NCBI GenBank assembly: GCA_963842125.1
Contig: CAWJFE010000005.1
Coordinates: forward strand, 558,001-622,000
Origin: CAWCWK01 sp963842125
GTDB taxonomy: Bacteria; Pseudomonadota; Alphaproteobacteria; Rhizobiales; CAWCWK01
Direction of reading: 5' to 3'
DNA: 64,000 bases
A program made the position numbers and the translations under genes. The notes beneath the pieces are model-generated. The model saw nothing but the letters and a program-made list of their open reading frames with translations, ran no database searches and was not told the origin of the DNA. Shown here piece after piece: positions 43,578 to 52,696 of this stretch; position 1 is the first letter of the stretch, and every line of letters begins with the position of its first letter.

Positions 43578-45284
43578 ATGACAAAATGCCTAGGAACATG
43601 TGCCAAGTCCGCTCGGGCTATCGCCGAAGGGGTCGAGGGCGGCTTCGGACAGGTCAGTGACGCGATCACCTCATCCTATCGTGCACTGGCCGATATGATG
43701 ACGAGATTGCGGACACTGGGCGCTGATGACGCAGCCGCGACCATCGATGCCATCTCGATGCTGAGGGATGCCGCCGTACAGTCGAAGAGCGTCGCTGGCG
43801 ATATCGTCCGTTTTCAGGATGAGATGGCGCAATGTGCCCGCGTGATCACGGCCGTGCGCCAATCCTTGCAGACCGTCGAGGGGCGCTATCAGACCCTCAC
43901 GGCGCTCTGCATCCCCACACTCGTCTATGGGCGCCAGCTCGGCACCAGGGGGGACGAACTCGTGCAGTTCGGCCAGGAGATGGTCGCCCACTCGGCCGAG
44001 GCCTCCCACATCGCGTCCTCGATGCTCACAGCCGTCATGCGGTTCGAGGTGACAGCCGACGCGTCGGCGGTTCCCGTAGAGAAAGGTGGCGCCGGCATCG
44101 GCCGGGGGCTGGACGCTCTCACCTCCGGTCTGGAGAAGGGCTTGAGCGACCTCGACGGTTACGCGAAAGGCATCGCTGCCGAGATCGCCGATCTGGAACG
44201 CCAGAACGAGGGACTGATCTCGGACGTCTCCACTTGCGTGACGCTGATCCAGTTCGCCGACGCCTGCAATCAGCGCCTGACCCATGTCGAGACCTCGTGC
44301 CTCGCAGCCGCCGACATCGAAGCCACGGGTGCCGCCGCGCTCTTCGAGGGCCTCCCTCTGCTCGACGACGCCGAGCGGGAAGAGGTTGGCGCGACGATCC
44401 GCCGTGTGTCGGCCGCGCAGACCGATGCGGTGGCGGGCGATCTGGCCGAGCAGGCGCTGGCGCTGGAGACGAGCATCGCCGAGATCACCGGCGTCGTTCG
44501 AGCCTTCTCGGGGCGCACCGCATCGATCTCGAAGGGCACTGCGGCGGGGCAGAACGTATCGGTCGTCGAGACCCTTCGAAAGGCGCAGAACGACCTTTCG
44601 ATATTCGGGCGCTCGGTCGACGTCCAAACCCAGGCCATCGCCGCCATCATCGAGACCATCGAGGAGATGCAGCATTCCGCACGCCTTCTCGACGGCATGC
44701 GCGCCGAGATGTTTCGCAGCGCCGTCAACGCCATCATCATCGCTGAACGCCTGAGCGGCGAGGGGCGTGCTTTCGGCGTGGTCGCCAAGGAGATCATGTC
44801 GATCGCGCGGCAGAACGAGGCGACGATCTCGATGATCGAGGAGCAGTTCGCCGAGCTATCACGCGTCCTCGATGCGATCGTCTCCCGGGACTACGCGGCC
44901 GATGGCGGGTCGATCCACCAGGTGACGGTCTCAGTCGCCGCGACGCTCGACTCGCTGTCGCAGGCCGATAGGCACCGCGATGCGGAGTTCGAGAGCTATG
45001 TCGGCGTCTTGCGATCGATGGGGTTCGACCTGATGGACGCCGCCCGCAGCAGCCAAGCCATGCATCAGTTCTGCGAACGCCTCCAAGGCCTGCGAACCGC
45101 GATCCTCGCCGACGTTGCCCGTGACGCCGGACCGCTCTCCGGCCCGAGCCTCATCGCCGTCGAGCACATCAAGACGCTCTACACGATGCGCTCCGAAACC
45201 GATCTCATCGAGAAGCCGGCGACAGGCACCGCCGCTACGGAAGCGACCGTATCCGAAGACGATCTGGCCGACATCCTCTTCTAG
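43578..45284 (+). CDS. Soluble MCP-like chemotaxis/signalling protein
   Basis: A 568-residue, almost wholly helical protein without any transmembrane segment. Residues ~381-407 (AVNAIIIAERLSGEGRAF then GVVAKEI) align with the hairpin tip of chemoreceptors (ALNAAVEAARAG...GFAVVA), but several contact positions differ. N-terminal residues 25-180 and the region after 430 look like long coiled coils. The C-terminus is acidic (EDDLADILF). It stands divergently beside the che operon and may be a cytoplasmic receptor or an adaptor that mimics one. No known N-terminal sensor domain was recognised. The start has only a weak ribosome site. Confidence 0.75.
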   Translation: MTKCLGTCAKSARAIAEGVEGGFGQVSDAITSSYRALADMMTRLRTLGADDAAATIDAISMLRDAAVQSKSVAGDIVRFQDEMAQCARVITAVRQSLQTVEGRYQTLTALCIPTLVYGRQLGTRGDELVQFGQEMVAHSAEASHIASSMLTAVMRFEVTADASAVPVEKGGAGIGRGLDALTSGLEKGLSDLDGYAKGIAAEIADLERQNEGLISDVSTCVTLIQFADACNQRLTHVETSCLAAADIEATGAAALFEGLPLLDDAEREEVGATIRRVSAAQTDAVAGDLAEQALALETSIAEITGVVRAFSGRTASISKGTAAGQNVSVVETLRKAQNDLSIFGRSVDVQTQAIAAIIETIEEMQHSARLLDGMRAEMFRSAVNAIIIAERLSGEGRAFGVVAKEIMSIARQNEATISMIEEQFAELSRVLDAIVSRDYAADGGSIHQVTVSVAATLDSLSQADRHRDAEFESYVGVLRSMGFDLMDAARSSQAMHQFCERLQGLRTAILADVARDAGPLSGPSLIAVEHIKTLYTMRSETDLIEKPATGTAATEATVSEDDLADILF

Positions 45285-45340
45285 GGTCTTTGTAGAACGT
45301 CGTCGCGCCGACCGACATCGTCTCGTCCTGCGCGAAGGCG

Positions 45341-46345
45341 CTATGCGGACATCCGCGTACCGTCGGCGCCAAAGCGGTGGATGGTCTCCTCGCTCGCTAT
45401 CATGCTCAGCGGATCGCCGGGCGACAATGTCGTCTCGCCGGCGATGCGCATCGTGACCTGACCGGCCTCGCCGCAATCGGCGATCACGTAGCTCTCGGCG
45501 CCGAGATATTCGATCACCTCGATGATACCCTCTAAGGGACCGTTCCCGATCGCCAGATGCTCGGGGCGGATGCCGACATGGGCCGCGCCCTTCGCTAGCG
45601 TCGGCACGGCCTCGGCCGGCATGACGTTCATGCGCGGGCTGCCGATGAAGGTGGCCACGAAAAGATTGGCGGGGCGGTGATAGAGCTCGCGCGGCGTGCC
45701 GACCTGCGCGATGCGTCCGAACTCCAGCACCACGATCCGGTCGGCCAGCGTCATGGCCTCGATCTGGTCGTGCGTCACGTAGATCATGGTCGCTTCGAGG
45801 GCGCGGTGCAGCTTGGCGATCTCGAGGCGCATCTCGACGCGCAGCGCGGCATCCAAGTTCGAGAGCGGTTCGTCGAAGAGGAAGGCGGCCGGCTCGCGCA
45901 CGATCGAGCGGCCGATGGCGACGCGCTGGCGCTGTCCGCCTGAGAGGTCCTTGGGGCGCCGGTCGAGATAGTCGTGCAGCTTGAGAACGCGCGCCGCCTC
46001 GTCCACCCGCGCATCGATCTCGGCCTGCGGCAGGCCGGCGGCTTTCAGTGGAAAGCCCACGTTCTGCCGGACGGAGAGGTGCGGATAGAGCGCGTAGGAC
46101 TGGAAGACCATGGCGAGGCCGCGCTTCGAGGGCGGCTCGGCTGTCGCGTCGCGATCGCCGACCATGATCGTGCCGCGTGAGGTCTCTTCGAGCCCCGCGA
46201 TCATGCGAAGCAAGGTCGACTTTCCGCAGCCCGACGGGCCGACGAAGATGACCAGTTCGCCCTCCTCGATGGCGAGGTCGACGCCTTTGATGACCTGCAC
46301 CGGGCCGAACCATTTCTCGGCGCCAATCAGTTCGATGGAAGCCAT
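45341..46345 (-). CDS. ABC transporter ATP-binding protein (UgpC/MalK-type)
   Basis: A 334-residue ATPase with Walker A GPSGCGKST near residues 37-45, signature LSGGQRQRVAIGRSI, Walker B AFLFDEPLSNLD, switch YVTHDQIEAMTLADR, and a C-terminal TOBE domain with VGIRPEHL. The ATG at 46345 is chosen; it overlaps the end of the glycoside hydrolase gene by 19 bases. It is the last gene of the LacI-controlled operon and energises the permeases at 47579 and 48778. It ends 56 bases from the convergent MCP-like gene. Confidence 0.92.
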   Translation of the reverse strand: MASIELIGAEKWFGPVQVIKGVDLAIEEGELVIFVGPSGCGKSTLLRMIAGLEETSRGTIMVGDRDATAEPPSKRGLAMVFQSYALYPHLSVRQNVGFPLKAAGLPQAEIDARVDEAARVLKLHDYLDRRPKDLSGGQRQRVAIGRSIVREPAAFLFDEPLSNLDAALRVEMRLEIAKLHRALEATMIYVTHDQIEAMTLADRIVVLEFGRIAQVGTPRELYHRPANLFVATFIGSPRMNVMPAEAVPTLAKGAAHVGIRPEHLAIGNGPLEGIIEVIEYLGAESYVIADCGEAGQVTMRIAGETTLSPGDPLSMIASEETIHRFGADGTRMSA

Positions 46346-47582
46346 TTCAAACCCTCCCGGCCCATGCCGGCCCATGTCAGCCAGATCGCCGCCGTCCACG
46401 AGAAATCGGCGCCGCCGCAGGGCGTGCCGTCGGTGGGATCGAAATATTCGTTGAAGCCGCCGGCGCGGATCGCTTCGGCCGTCTCGGCGCGCAGTCGCTC
46501 GGCTTGGGCGCGGCCAAGCCCATGGCGATCAGCGCGTTGAGGAAGGGCCACATCGGGCCCCGCCAGTAGCGCCGTCCATCGAAATGCGGGGCCTCCGGGT
46601 CCGACGATGGAAGGCCGTAGCGCACCGCGCCCCAGACGCGCTTGAGATGCGCATCGAGCTCGGGCCGTCCCGCCTCGGCCAGATAGGCGAGAAAGGCGCC
46701 GGAGCCGAGAATGCCCGCGAATGTGCCGCTGCGCATGTCGCGCGCGTCGTAGGCGCCGAGTTCCGCGTTCCAGATGTGGTCGCAGCCGGCACGGAGGGTG
46801 GGTGCCCAGGTATCGATCTCCGCGGTGTCCTCGCCCGAGTCGCGGGCGATGGCGGCAAGGTCGGCGTTGGCCCGCATCAGGATGAAATGGGTGCCGGGAT
46901 CGGCCATCAGGAAGGGGCCGTCTGCCATGATGCGCACTGGGTCCCATCCTGCCGCGCGGCCCCATTCGAGGATGGCGACGTAGCGGTCGTATTCGGCCCT
47001 GGTCGGCCGCATGGAGGCATCGACATGGCCCGTATCGCGCCGTTGGTAGGGGCCGACGCCCGAGCCGTCGACGCCGGCCATGCCGATGTCCCAGTCCGGA
47101 CAATTGTCGCGGCCCGACTCCCACGGGTGGGTGACGCAGACGGCGCCGTCGCGCACCCGGTGGTCCATGAACCAGCGGTGCCAGGCCAGGAGCTTGGGGT
47201 AGAGGGCGGCAAGGCGCGGGCGTCCCGCCTCCCGGTCGGCGTCCCAGATCAGCCGGGCCATCGTCGCCGCGACCGGCGGCTGCGTGATGCCGGACGAGGG
47301 CGGCGTGGTGCCCGAGGCCCAGACGTCGGGCCCCGGGAAATAGCCTGGATCGTCGCGGTGGAAGAGGATGTGCGGCACCATGCCGTCGGCCCATTGGCCG
47401 GAGAAGAGCGTTTCCAGCTCGGTCCAGGCGCGGGTCACGTCGAAGGTCGAGAAGCCCCAGGCGGCGAAGGCCGAATCCCAGTTCCACTGGTAGGGGTAGA
47501 GCCCGGCCGTCGGCACGGTATAGCCGCCCCGGTCGTTGCCATTGAGGATGGCGCGGGCGCGTTCGTTGAGGTCCATTGTCAT
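46327..47582 (-). pseudogene. GH63/MGH1-like glycoside hydrolase, frameshifted near 46514
   Basis: An (alpha/alpha)6-barrel hydrolase of about 418 residues. Typical segments are GLYPYQWNWDSAF near 28, FSGQWADGMVPHI near 60, GITQPPVAA near 98, HPWESGRDNCPDWD near 150 (with catalytic-type acidic residues) and the late GRRYWRGPMWPFLNALI. After MGL the frame shifts; adding one base in TTGGCC at about 46514 gives GRAQAERLRAET, then GGFNEYFDPTDGTPCGG and FSWTAAIWLTW, the normal C-terminus. Relatives hydrolyse mannosyl- or glucosylglycerate and similar alpha-glucosides. The start ATG 47582 overlaps the permease stop by 4 bases. No signal peptide, so it acts on imported sugar. Confidence 0.85.
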
Positions 47583-48781
47583 CCTTTGACGGAGCCGGCC
47601 GTCAGCCCCTTCGTCATGAAGCGTTCCAGCCCGAGGAAGAGCGCCATGATCGGCACCGTCGCGATGACGGAGCCGGCCATCAGGTGCTGGCGCGGTATTT
47701 CGGACGAATTGAGCGCGGCGATGCCCCGCGTCAGCGTGAATTTCGACGGATCGTCGAGCAGCATGAACGCGAGCAGGAACTCGTTCCACGCGATCATGAA
47801 GACGTAGAGCGAGACGCTCGCCAGCGCCGGCAGCGAGAGGGGCAGCGTGATCTTCCAGATGACCTGCAGGCGCGACAGGCCGTCCATCAGCCCGGCCTCC
47901 TCGACCTCCGTCGGCAGGCCCCGAAAGTAGCCCTGCAGCATGTAGAGCGCGACGGGAATCGTCGTGACCGGGTAGATCATCAAGATGCCGAGGAAGGAAT
48001 TGCGCAGGCCCGTCAGGCTGAAGGCGATGTAGATCGGCAAAGCCAGCACGATCATCGGCACCATGTAGATGAGGAGGATGCCCCGGCTGAACGCCGCCTG
48101 GCCCGCGAAGCGCAGCCGCGCCACGGCATAGGCGCCGGGGATCGCGAAGAGGAGCGTGATCGCGACCGTGACCACGCTGATGGCGAAGCTGTTGAAGAGG
48201 TAGAGGCCGAAATCGAACTGGGTGAAGAGTTCTTCGTAGGAGCGAAAGAGCGCGCGGCCCTTCGACAGGTCGATCCCGAAGTCGAGCGGGTTGGCGACCT
48301 GCTCGGCCCGGCTCTTGAACGACGTCATCAGCATCACCCAGAAGGGAATGGCGACGATGGCGGTGAAAAAGATGTAGCCGAAGCCGGTGAGGAAGCGGAT
48401 CACGGCGGCCTCGAAGGCGTGGCGGTCGTTGGGTCCGGCGGCGAGGCCGATGAGCGTGGCGCGCAGGGCGACGGCGGTCGAGAGGCCGAGCGCGCAGGAG
48501 CCGATAAGCCCTACGACGCCGCTCTCCACCGCCATCGGACCGACGGGCAGGAGGTAGACGGCTAGGGCGATGACCGCGCCGGCGATCCAAGGCCCCATCC
48601 GGCCGCCCGCCAACGCGACCACGCCGGCCGCCGCGCCCCAAAGCAGCGACCAGAGCGGGCTGGGCCGCGCGGCCTCGCCGGTCACGAAGGCGAGCGCGAC
48701 GGCGATGGTGATGGAGAGGACGACGAGCCATGCGGCGCCGAGGAGCGCGGCCGCGACGATGCCGTGGCGGAGCGTGTTCAC
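47579..48781 (-). CDS. ABC transporter permease, MalG-type, with N-terminal membrane extension
   Basis: A 400-residue permease. The MalG-type core spans residues ~125-400: FGYIFFTAIVAIPFWVMLMTSFKS, the EAA loop VEEAGLMDGLSRLQVIWKITLP near 312 and the canonical end LERFMTKGLTAGSVKG. Before it lie about 120 extra residues with four hydrophobic segments (near 8-33, 45-60, 62-82 and 88-110), which ordinary MalG proteins (~280 residues) lack. Start GTG 48781 overlaps the MalF-like stop by 4 bases. The extension might be an extra membrane subdomain. Confidence 0.87.
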   Translation of the reverse strand: MNTLRHGIVAAALLGAAWLVVLSITIAVALAFVTGEAARPSPLWSLLWGAAAGVVALAGGRMGPWIAGAVIALAVYLLPVGPMAVESGVVGLIGSCALGLSTAVALRATLIGLAAGPNDRHAFEAAVIRFLTGFGYIFFTAIVAIPFWVMLMTSFKSRAEQVANPLDFGIDLSKGRALFRSYEELFTQFDFGLYLFNSFAISVVTVAITLLFAIPGAYAVARLRFAGQAAFSRGILLIYMVPMIVLALPIYIAFSLTGLRNSFLGILMIYPVTTIPVALYMLQGYFRGLPTEVEEAGLMDGLSRLQVIWKITLPLSLPALASVSLYVFMIAWNEFLLAFMLLDDPSKFTLTRGIAALNSSEIPRQHLMAGSVIATVPIMALFLGLERFMTKGLTAGSVKG

Positions 48782-50087
48782 AGTCCCTCCTCCCGGCTGA
48801 TGAAGCGGAAGAAGAGGGCCGAGAAGGCGAGGAGGCAGGCGAAGATGACGACGGCGACGGCCGCGCCCGCCCCGATATTGGAGATGGCGAAGGCCTGTTC
48901 GTAGACATTGACCGTGAGGGTGCGTGTGCCGGCGCTGCCACCCGTCAGGAGGAAGATGTCGTCGAACTTGTTGAACGTCCAGATGAAGCGCAGCAGGAAG
49001 AGGACCGAGAGGATGCCGAGGAGCTGCGGCAGCGACAGCCAGGCGAACTGCTGGAAGGGCGACGCGCCGTCCATGTCGGCGGCCTCGTACATGTCGGTCG
49101 GGATCGACTGCATGCGCGCGAGGATGAAGAGGAAGGACAGCGGGAAATAGCGCCAGATCTCGAAGACCGTCACCATGATGAGCGCGAGCGGCCGCTCGCC
49201 GAAGAAGTTGATCGAACTCTCGGCGACGCCCATGCGGATGCAGGAGCGCGTTGGCGCTGCCCGAGAAGGGGTCGAAGAGGATGATCCAGGCGAAGGCGAC
49301 GGCGATGACGGGCGCGACATAGGGAAAGAGGTAGAGGCCACGCAGCAGGCCCTGGCCCTTGAACGACTTGTCGAGCAGCAGCGCCGCGAAGAGGCCCATC
49401 GACGATGGCGCCGACGGTGCCGACGATGGTGTAGAAGAGGGTCGCATAGAGCACGTCCCAGAACTCCCGCCCGTCGAAGATGCGCGCGAAGTTGGCGAGC
49501 GTGAACGTGCCGTCGGTGAGGACCGAGCTCGCACTGGCGCGCGTTTCGGGTGCCGTGTCGCGCACGCCGATAGCGGGGTCGAAGGCGTCCGTCGCGGTGG
49601 CCGGAATCTCGAGCTGTTCGCGCCAGCCGCCCTCGACGTCGCCGAAGGCGCAGGTCAGGCGCTCGCCCGCCAGTGCGCAGGGCTCGGGCAAAGCGCCGAG
49701 CGTCAGGCCGGGCGGAACGGTGTCGGTGAAGCTCACGCCGCGCAGCGCGCGGTCCGGAGAGGAGTTGCGTAATCTGAAACGCCAGGCGCCGGCATCACCC
49801 GCACCATCGATCCGGCGCAGGTCCTCGCGCAGCACGAGTTCGGGCGCGCGCAGGTCGGAGAGCTGCACCGGCTTTACGCTGATCCAGAAGATCGCGAGCA
49901 GCGGCAGGATCACGACCGCCGAAACGATGAGGATCGTCGGCAGGAGAAGGCTCCAGGCGAGCCGGGCCTCGCCTTTGGCCAGCGCCCCGCGCCCCATGGG
50001 TGGGACGGCGGACGGCACGTCTGCGGGCGTACCCGAGACCGGAACGGGGTCCGGTCCAGGCGCCTGACTGCGGATCGGGTCCGTCAT
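48778..50087 (-). pseudogene. ABC transporter permease, MalF-type, with two frameshifts (near 49400 and 49236)
   Basis: Three frames join into one ~436-residue permease. Frame 1 (50087 down to ~49400) has helix 1 (LAWSLLLPTILIVSAVVILPLL), a ~110-residue periplasmic insert and FWDVLYATLFYTIVGTVGAIV. Frame 2 (~49400 to ~49236) reads MGLFAALLLDKSFKGQG, YLFPYVAPVIAVAFAWIILF and GSANALLH. Frame 3 (~49236 to 48778) reads RMGVAESSINFFGE, the EAA loop YEAADMDGASPFQQFAWLSLP and the end FRFISREEGL. Each join needs one base removed. The insert (GVSFTDTVPPGLTLG, then a Cys-Cys pair) looks like a DUF11-type beta-sandwich, comparable in place to the P2 loop of MalF. Confidence 0.85.
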
Positions 50088-50161
50088 GGCGAGCCTACGT
50101 GTTGTGCGCGGGACAGGCGGGGCGCCCCGGAGGCCGCCCCGCGCTTATAATCAAGCTCGTG

Positions 50162-51508
50162 TCACTCGACCGAGGCGATGGCCTCGTTGAGCGCTGCGAC
50201 GGCCGCCGACCCTTCGATCTCGCCATCGATATACTGGCGCACCACGCGGTTGATGACCTGCGCGTTGATGATCTTGGACGCCGTCGCCAACTGACCGTCG
50301 GTCACGCCCCAGCGCTGCGCGACGTCGAGGCCGCCGACGAGGTCTTCGATGACGGAGGCCTCGTAGAGATCGCCCAGCGGCGCGCGTCGGTCGACGCCGA
50401 CATCGAGCGTGGCCCAGAGATCGGTGAAGGCGGTCGGGTTCGTGCCGTCGCCCCGGCGCACGGGGAACTTGCCCTCGGGCGCGATGGAGAGCGTCGCCTC
50501 GTAGCCGTCCGACATCGAATATTCGACGAACGCCATCGCCGCATCGGTCGATGCGTCCGACGTGATGCCGAAATAGCGGATGTCGCCCCAGGCGGCACCG
50601 TCGGGGTTGGACGGACCGGCGAAGTTGGTGACGATGCCGGTCTTGGAGGCGAGGTCCGACGAGGTCGGATCGTCGGTGATCGTCGGCGGGGCGCTGTCGC
50701 GCAGGCCGGCCAGCTCGTCGAGGATGAAGGGCGACCAGATGATCATCGCCGCGTTGCCCGAGAAATAGAGCGTGCGGGACTGGTCCCAGTAGAGCTCGCC
50801 CTCGGGCGAGGCGTCGGCGATGGCCTTGTAGAAGTCGAGCACCTCCAGCGTCGGACCCTCCTCCAGCGTCGCCACGCCATCGGCATCGACGATGCTCACG
50901 CCGTTGGCGAGGAAGACGTGCTCCAGCACCTGGCTCATGAAGTTCTCGTCGACCTTGGTGGCGGCGACGAAACCGTACATCTCCGGCGGGTTGTGCAACG
51001 CCTCGATGGCGGCCTCCACATCGGCATAGCTGTCGGGCGCCTCCAGCCCGACTTCGTCGAAGAGGTCCTTGCGGTAGACGATCATCTGCGTCCAGCCGTC
51101 GACGGGCACGCTGGCATAGCCGCCATCGACCGCCGCCAGCGACAGCGCGCCCTCGGAGAAGGTGTCGCCGCCCAGGTTCTCGACCACGTCGGTCGCCGCG
51201 TCCGTGTCGAGGATGCCGGCCTCCGCCCAGGGGAGCGCGTATTGCAGCGGGTGGTAGATCACGTCCGGCAGATCGCCGGCCGCGAAGGCCGCCGTCGCGC
51301 GGGTGCCGAGATCGGACTCGGTCACCGGGATCACCTCGACCGTGTGCCCGGACGCTTCGGCGAAGGCGGCCGCCATCTCTTCTTGCTTGGCGAGGCGCTC
51401 GGGCTGCTCTTCGGTCGTCCAGAAGCGCAAGGCTTCGGCCTGTGCACTTGAGACGGCGCTACCGGCGATCAGGACCAGCGCGGTGCCGGCCATCAGGATA
51501 TGTCTCAT
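50162..51508 (-). CDS. ABC transporter substrate-binding protein, sugar type (family 1)
   Basis: A 448-residue binding protein with a Sec signal (MRHILMAGTALVLIAGSAVSS, cleavage near AQA-EALRF). The mature protein opens with LRFWTTEEQPERLAKQEEM; the DLPDVIYHPLQYALPWAEAG and WTQMIVYRKDLFDEVG segments fit SBP_bac_1. The start ATG 51508 has GGAGGAACG directly upstream. It is the first transport gene after the LacI regulator and pairs with the following two permeases. The ligand may be a glucosylglycerate-like or other small glucoside, judging from the hydrolase in the operon; this is inference. Confidence 0.92.
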   Translation of the reverse strand: MRHILMAGTALVLIAGSAVSSAQAEALRFWTTEEQPERLAKQEEMAAAFAEASGHTVEVIPVTESDLGTRATAAFAAGDLPDVIYHPLQYALPWAEAGILDTDAATDVVENLGGDTFSEGALSLAAVDGGYASVPVDGWTQMIVYRKDLFDEVGLEAPDSYADVEAAIEALHNPPEMYGFVAATKVDENFMSQVLEHVFLANGVSIVDADGVATLEEGPTLEVLDFYKAIADASPEGELYWDQSRTLYFSGNAAMIIWSPFILDELAGLRDSAPPTITDDPTSSDLASKTGIVTNFAGPSNPDGAAWGDIRYFGITSDASTDAAMAFVEYSMSDGYEATLSIAPEGKFPVRRGDGTNPTAFTDLWATLDVGVDRRAPLGDLYEASVIEDLVGGLDVAQRWGVTDGQLATASKIINAQVINRVVRQYIDGEIEGSAAVAALNEAIASVE

Positions 51509-51531
51509 CAATCGTTCCTCCAAGTTGCTTC

Positions 51532-52578
51532 TTATTGTCCAGGTCCCGCGGAACCGCGGTCCAGGAATGTCGCCGGTGCGATGGCGCGCAGACCCTCCGG
51601 GGCCTCGCCGCGCACGCGCCGGATCAGGATGTCGGCCAGTCGGGTTCCGGCCGTGCGATAATCGACGGCGAAGGTCGCGAGCGGCGGCTCGGCATGCGCG
51701 CCCTCGGGGTCGCCGTCATAGCCGATCACGGCCAGATCGCGCCCGACCTTCAGCCCTCGCGCCTCGGCCGCGCGCCATATGCCGAGGGCCGCCCGGTCGA
51801 TGGCGCAGACGATGGCGGTCGGCGGATCGGCGAGATCGAGGAGGGCAGCGGCGGCACGCGCGCCATCCGCCCGCGTCAATGCGCCCGTGCGCACGAATGC
51901 GGATGGCAGATCGAGGTTCGCGGCCTGCATGCCATCTCGAAAGCCCGTCTCGCGCAGGTCTTCATAGGTGAACGCTGTGCTGCCGCCGATGTAGGCGATG
52001 CGCCGATGTCCACGCCCGGCCAGTACCGCCACGGCCTCGCGCATCGCGGCCGTACCGTCGATATCGAACCACGCGCAGCCTTCCGGGTCGCCATGGCGGC
52101 CGAACAGCACGAAAGGCACATACGCCGCTCGCAGCATTGCCACGCGCGGATCGTCCAGGCGGGTGCGCGGCAGCACGAAGCCATCGGCCTTTCGCTCGTC
52201 GATCAGGCGTTGATAGGTCTCGAGCGCGGCACCTTCGGGCGCGGTCGCGACGGTAAGCGTCCAGCCCTCGGTCGCCGCGGCTTCGGAGAGACCAGCGAGG
52301 AATTCCGCAAGGAACGGCCGGTGCGCGTCGTGCTCGTCCATCTCGAGGACGAGACCCAACGCGCGGCATCGCCCTGTGCGGATCGCCTGCGCTGATCCGA
52401 GGGCCCGGTATCCCAGTCGCTCGGCTTCGCGACTGACGCGCAGGCGTGTCGTGGCGGCGATGTCAGGATACCCGTTGAGGGCGCGACTCACCGTCCCCTT
52501 CGTCAGCCCCAGCCCGTCCGCGAGGTCCGCGATCGTCGTGCGGCGAACCTTGGGTCTACTGGTGGTAACAGAGGACAT
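51532..52578 (-). CDS. LacI family transcriptional regulator
   Basis: A 348-residue repressor. The HTH is at residues ~15-40 (TIADLADGLGLTKGTVSRALNGYPDIA), with the hinge helix near 60, followed by a periplasmic-binding-protein-like effector domain (residues ~70-345; VLPRTRLDDPRVAML, VGRDLAVIGYDGDPEGA). ATG 52578 is chosen because it leaves the 16-bp operator upstream; the in-frame start at 52614 would overlap it. It lies 23 bases before the binding-protein gene in the same direction, so it probably autoregulates the whole operon. The sugar inducer is unknown. Confidence 0.93.
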   Translation of the reverse strand: MSSVTTSRPKVRRTTIADLADGLGLTKGTVSRALNGYPDIAATTRLRVSREAERLGYRALGSAQAIRTGRCRALGLVLEMDEHDAHRPFLAEFLAGLSEAAATEGWTLTVATAPEGAALETYQRLIDERKADGFVLPRTRLDDPRVAMLRAAYVPFVLFGRHGDPEGCAWFDIDGTAAMREAVAVLAGRGHRRIAYIGGSTAFTYEDLRETGFRDGMQAANLDLPSAFVRTGALTRADGARAAAALLDLADPPTAIVCAIDRAALGIWRAAEARGLKVGRDLAVIGYDGDPEGAHAEPPLATFAVDYRTAGTRLADILIRRVRGEAPEGLRAIAPATFLDRGSAGPGQ

Positions 52579-52595
52579 AAAGCCCACTGAAACCT

Positions 52596-52611
52596 CCGAA
52601 ACCGGTTTCGG
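52596..52611. promoter_or_regulatory. LacI-family operator (perfect 16-bp palindrome)
   Basis: CCGAAACCGGTTTCGG reads identically on both strands and has the central CG typical of LacI-family operators. It sits 17 bases upstream of the regulator start. It is the only copy I found and probably controls the regulator-transporter-hydrolase operon. Confidence 0.85.
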
Positions 52612-52696
52612 CAAGGGCTTTGCGCGGGCAACGTCAGAAGGGGGGAGGCGTTGGGCCCCCCCCTACGATGTTCGATCGTAATTCCGACCCGGTTCG

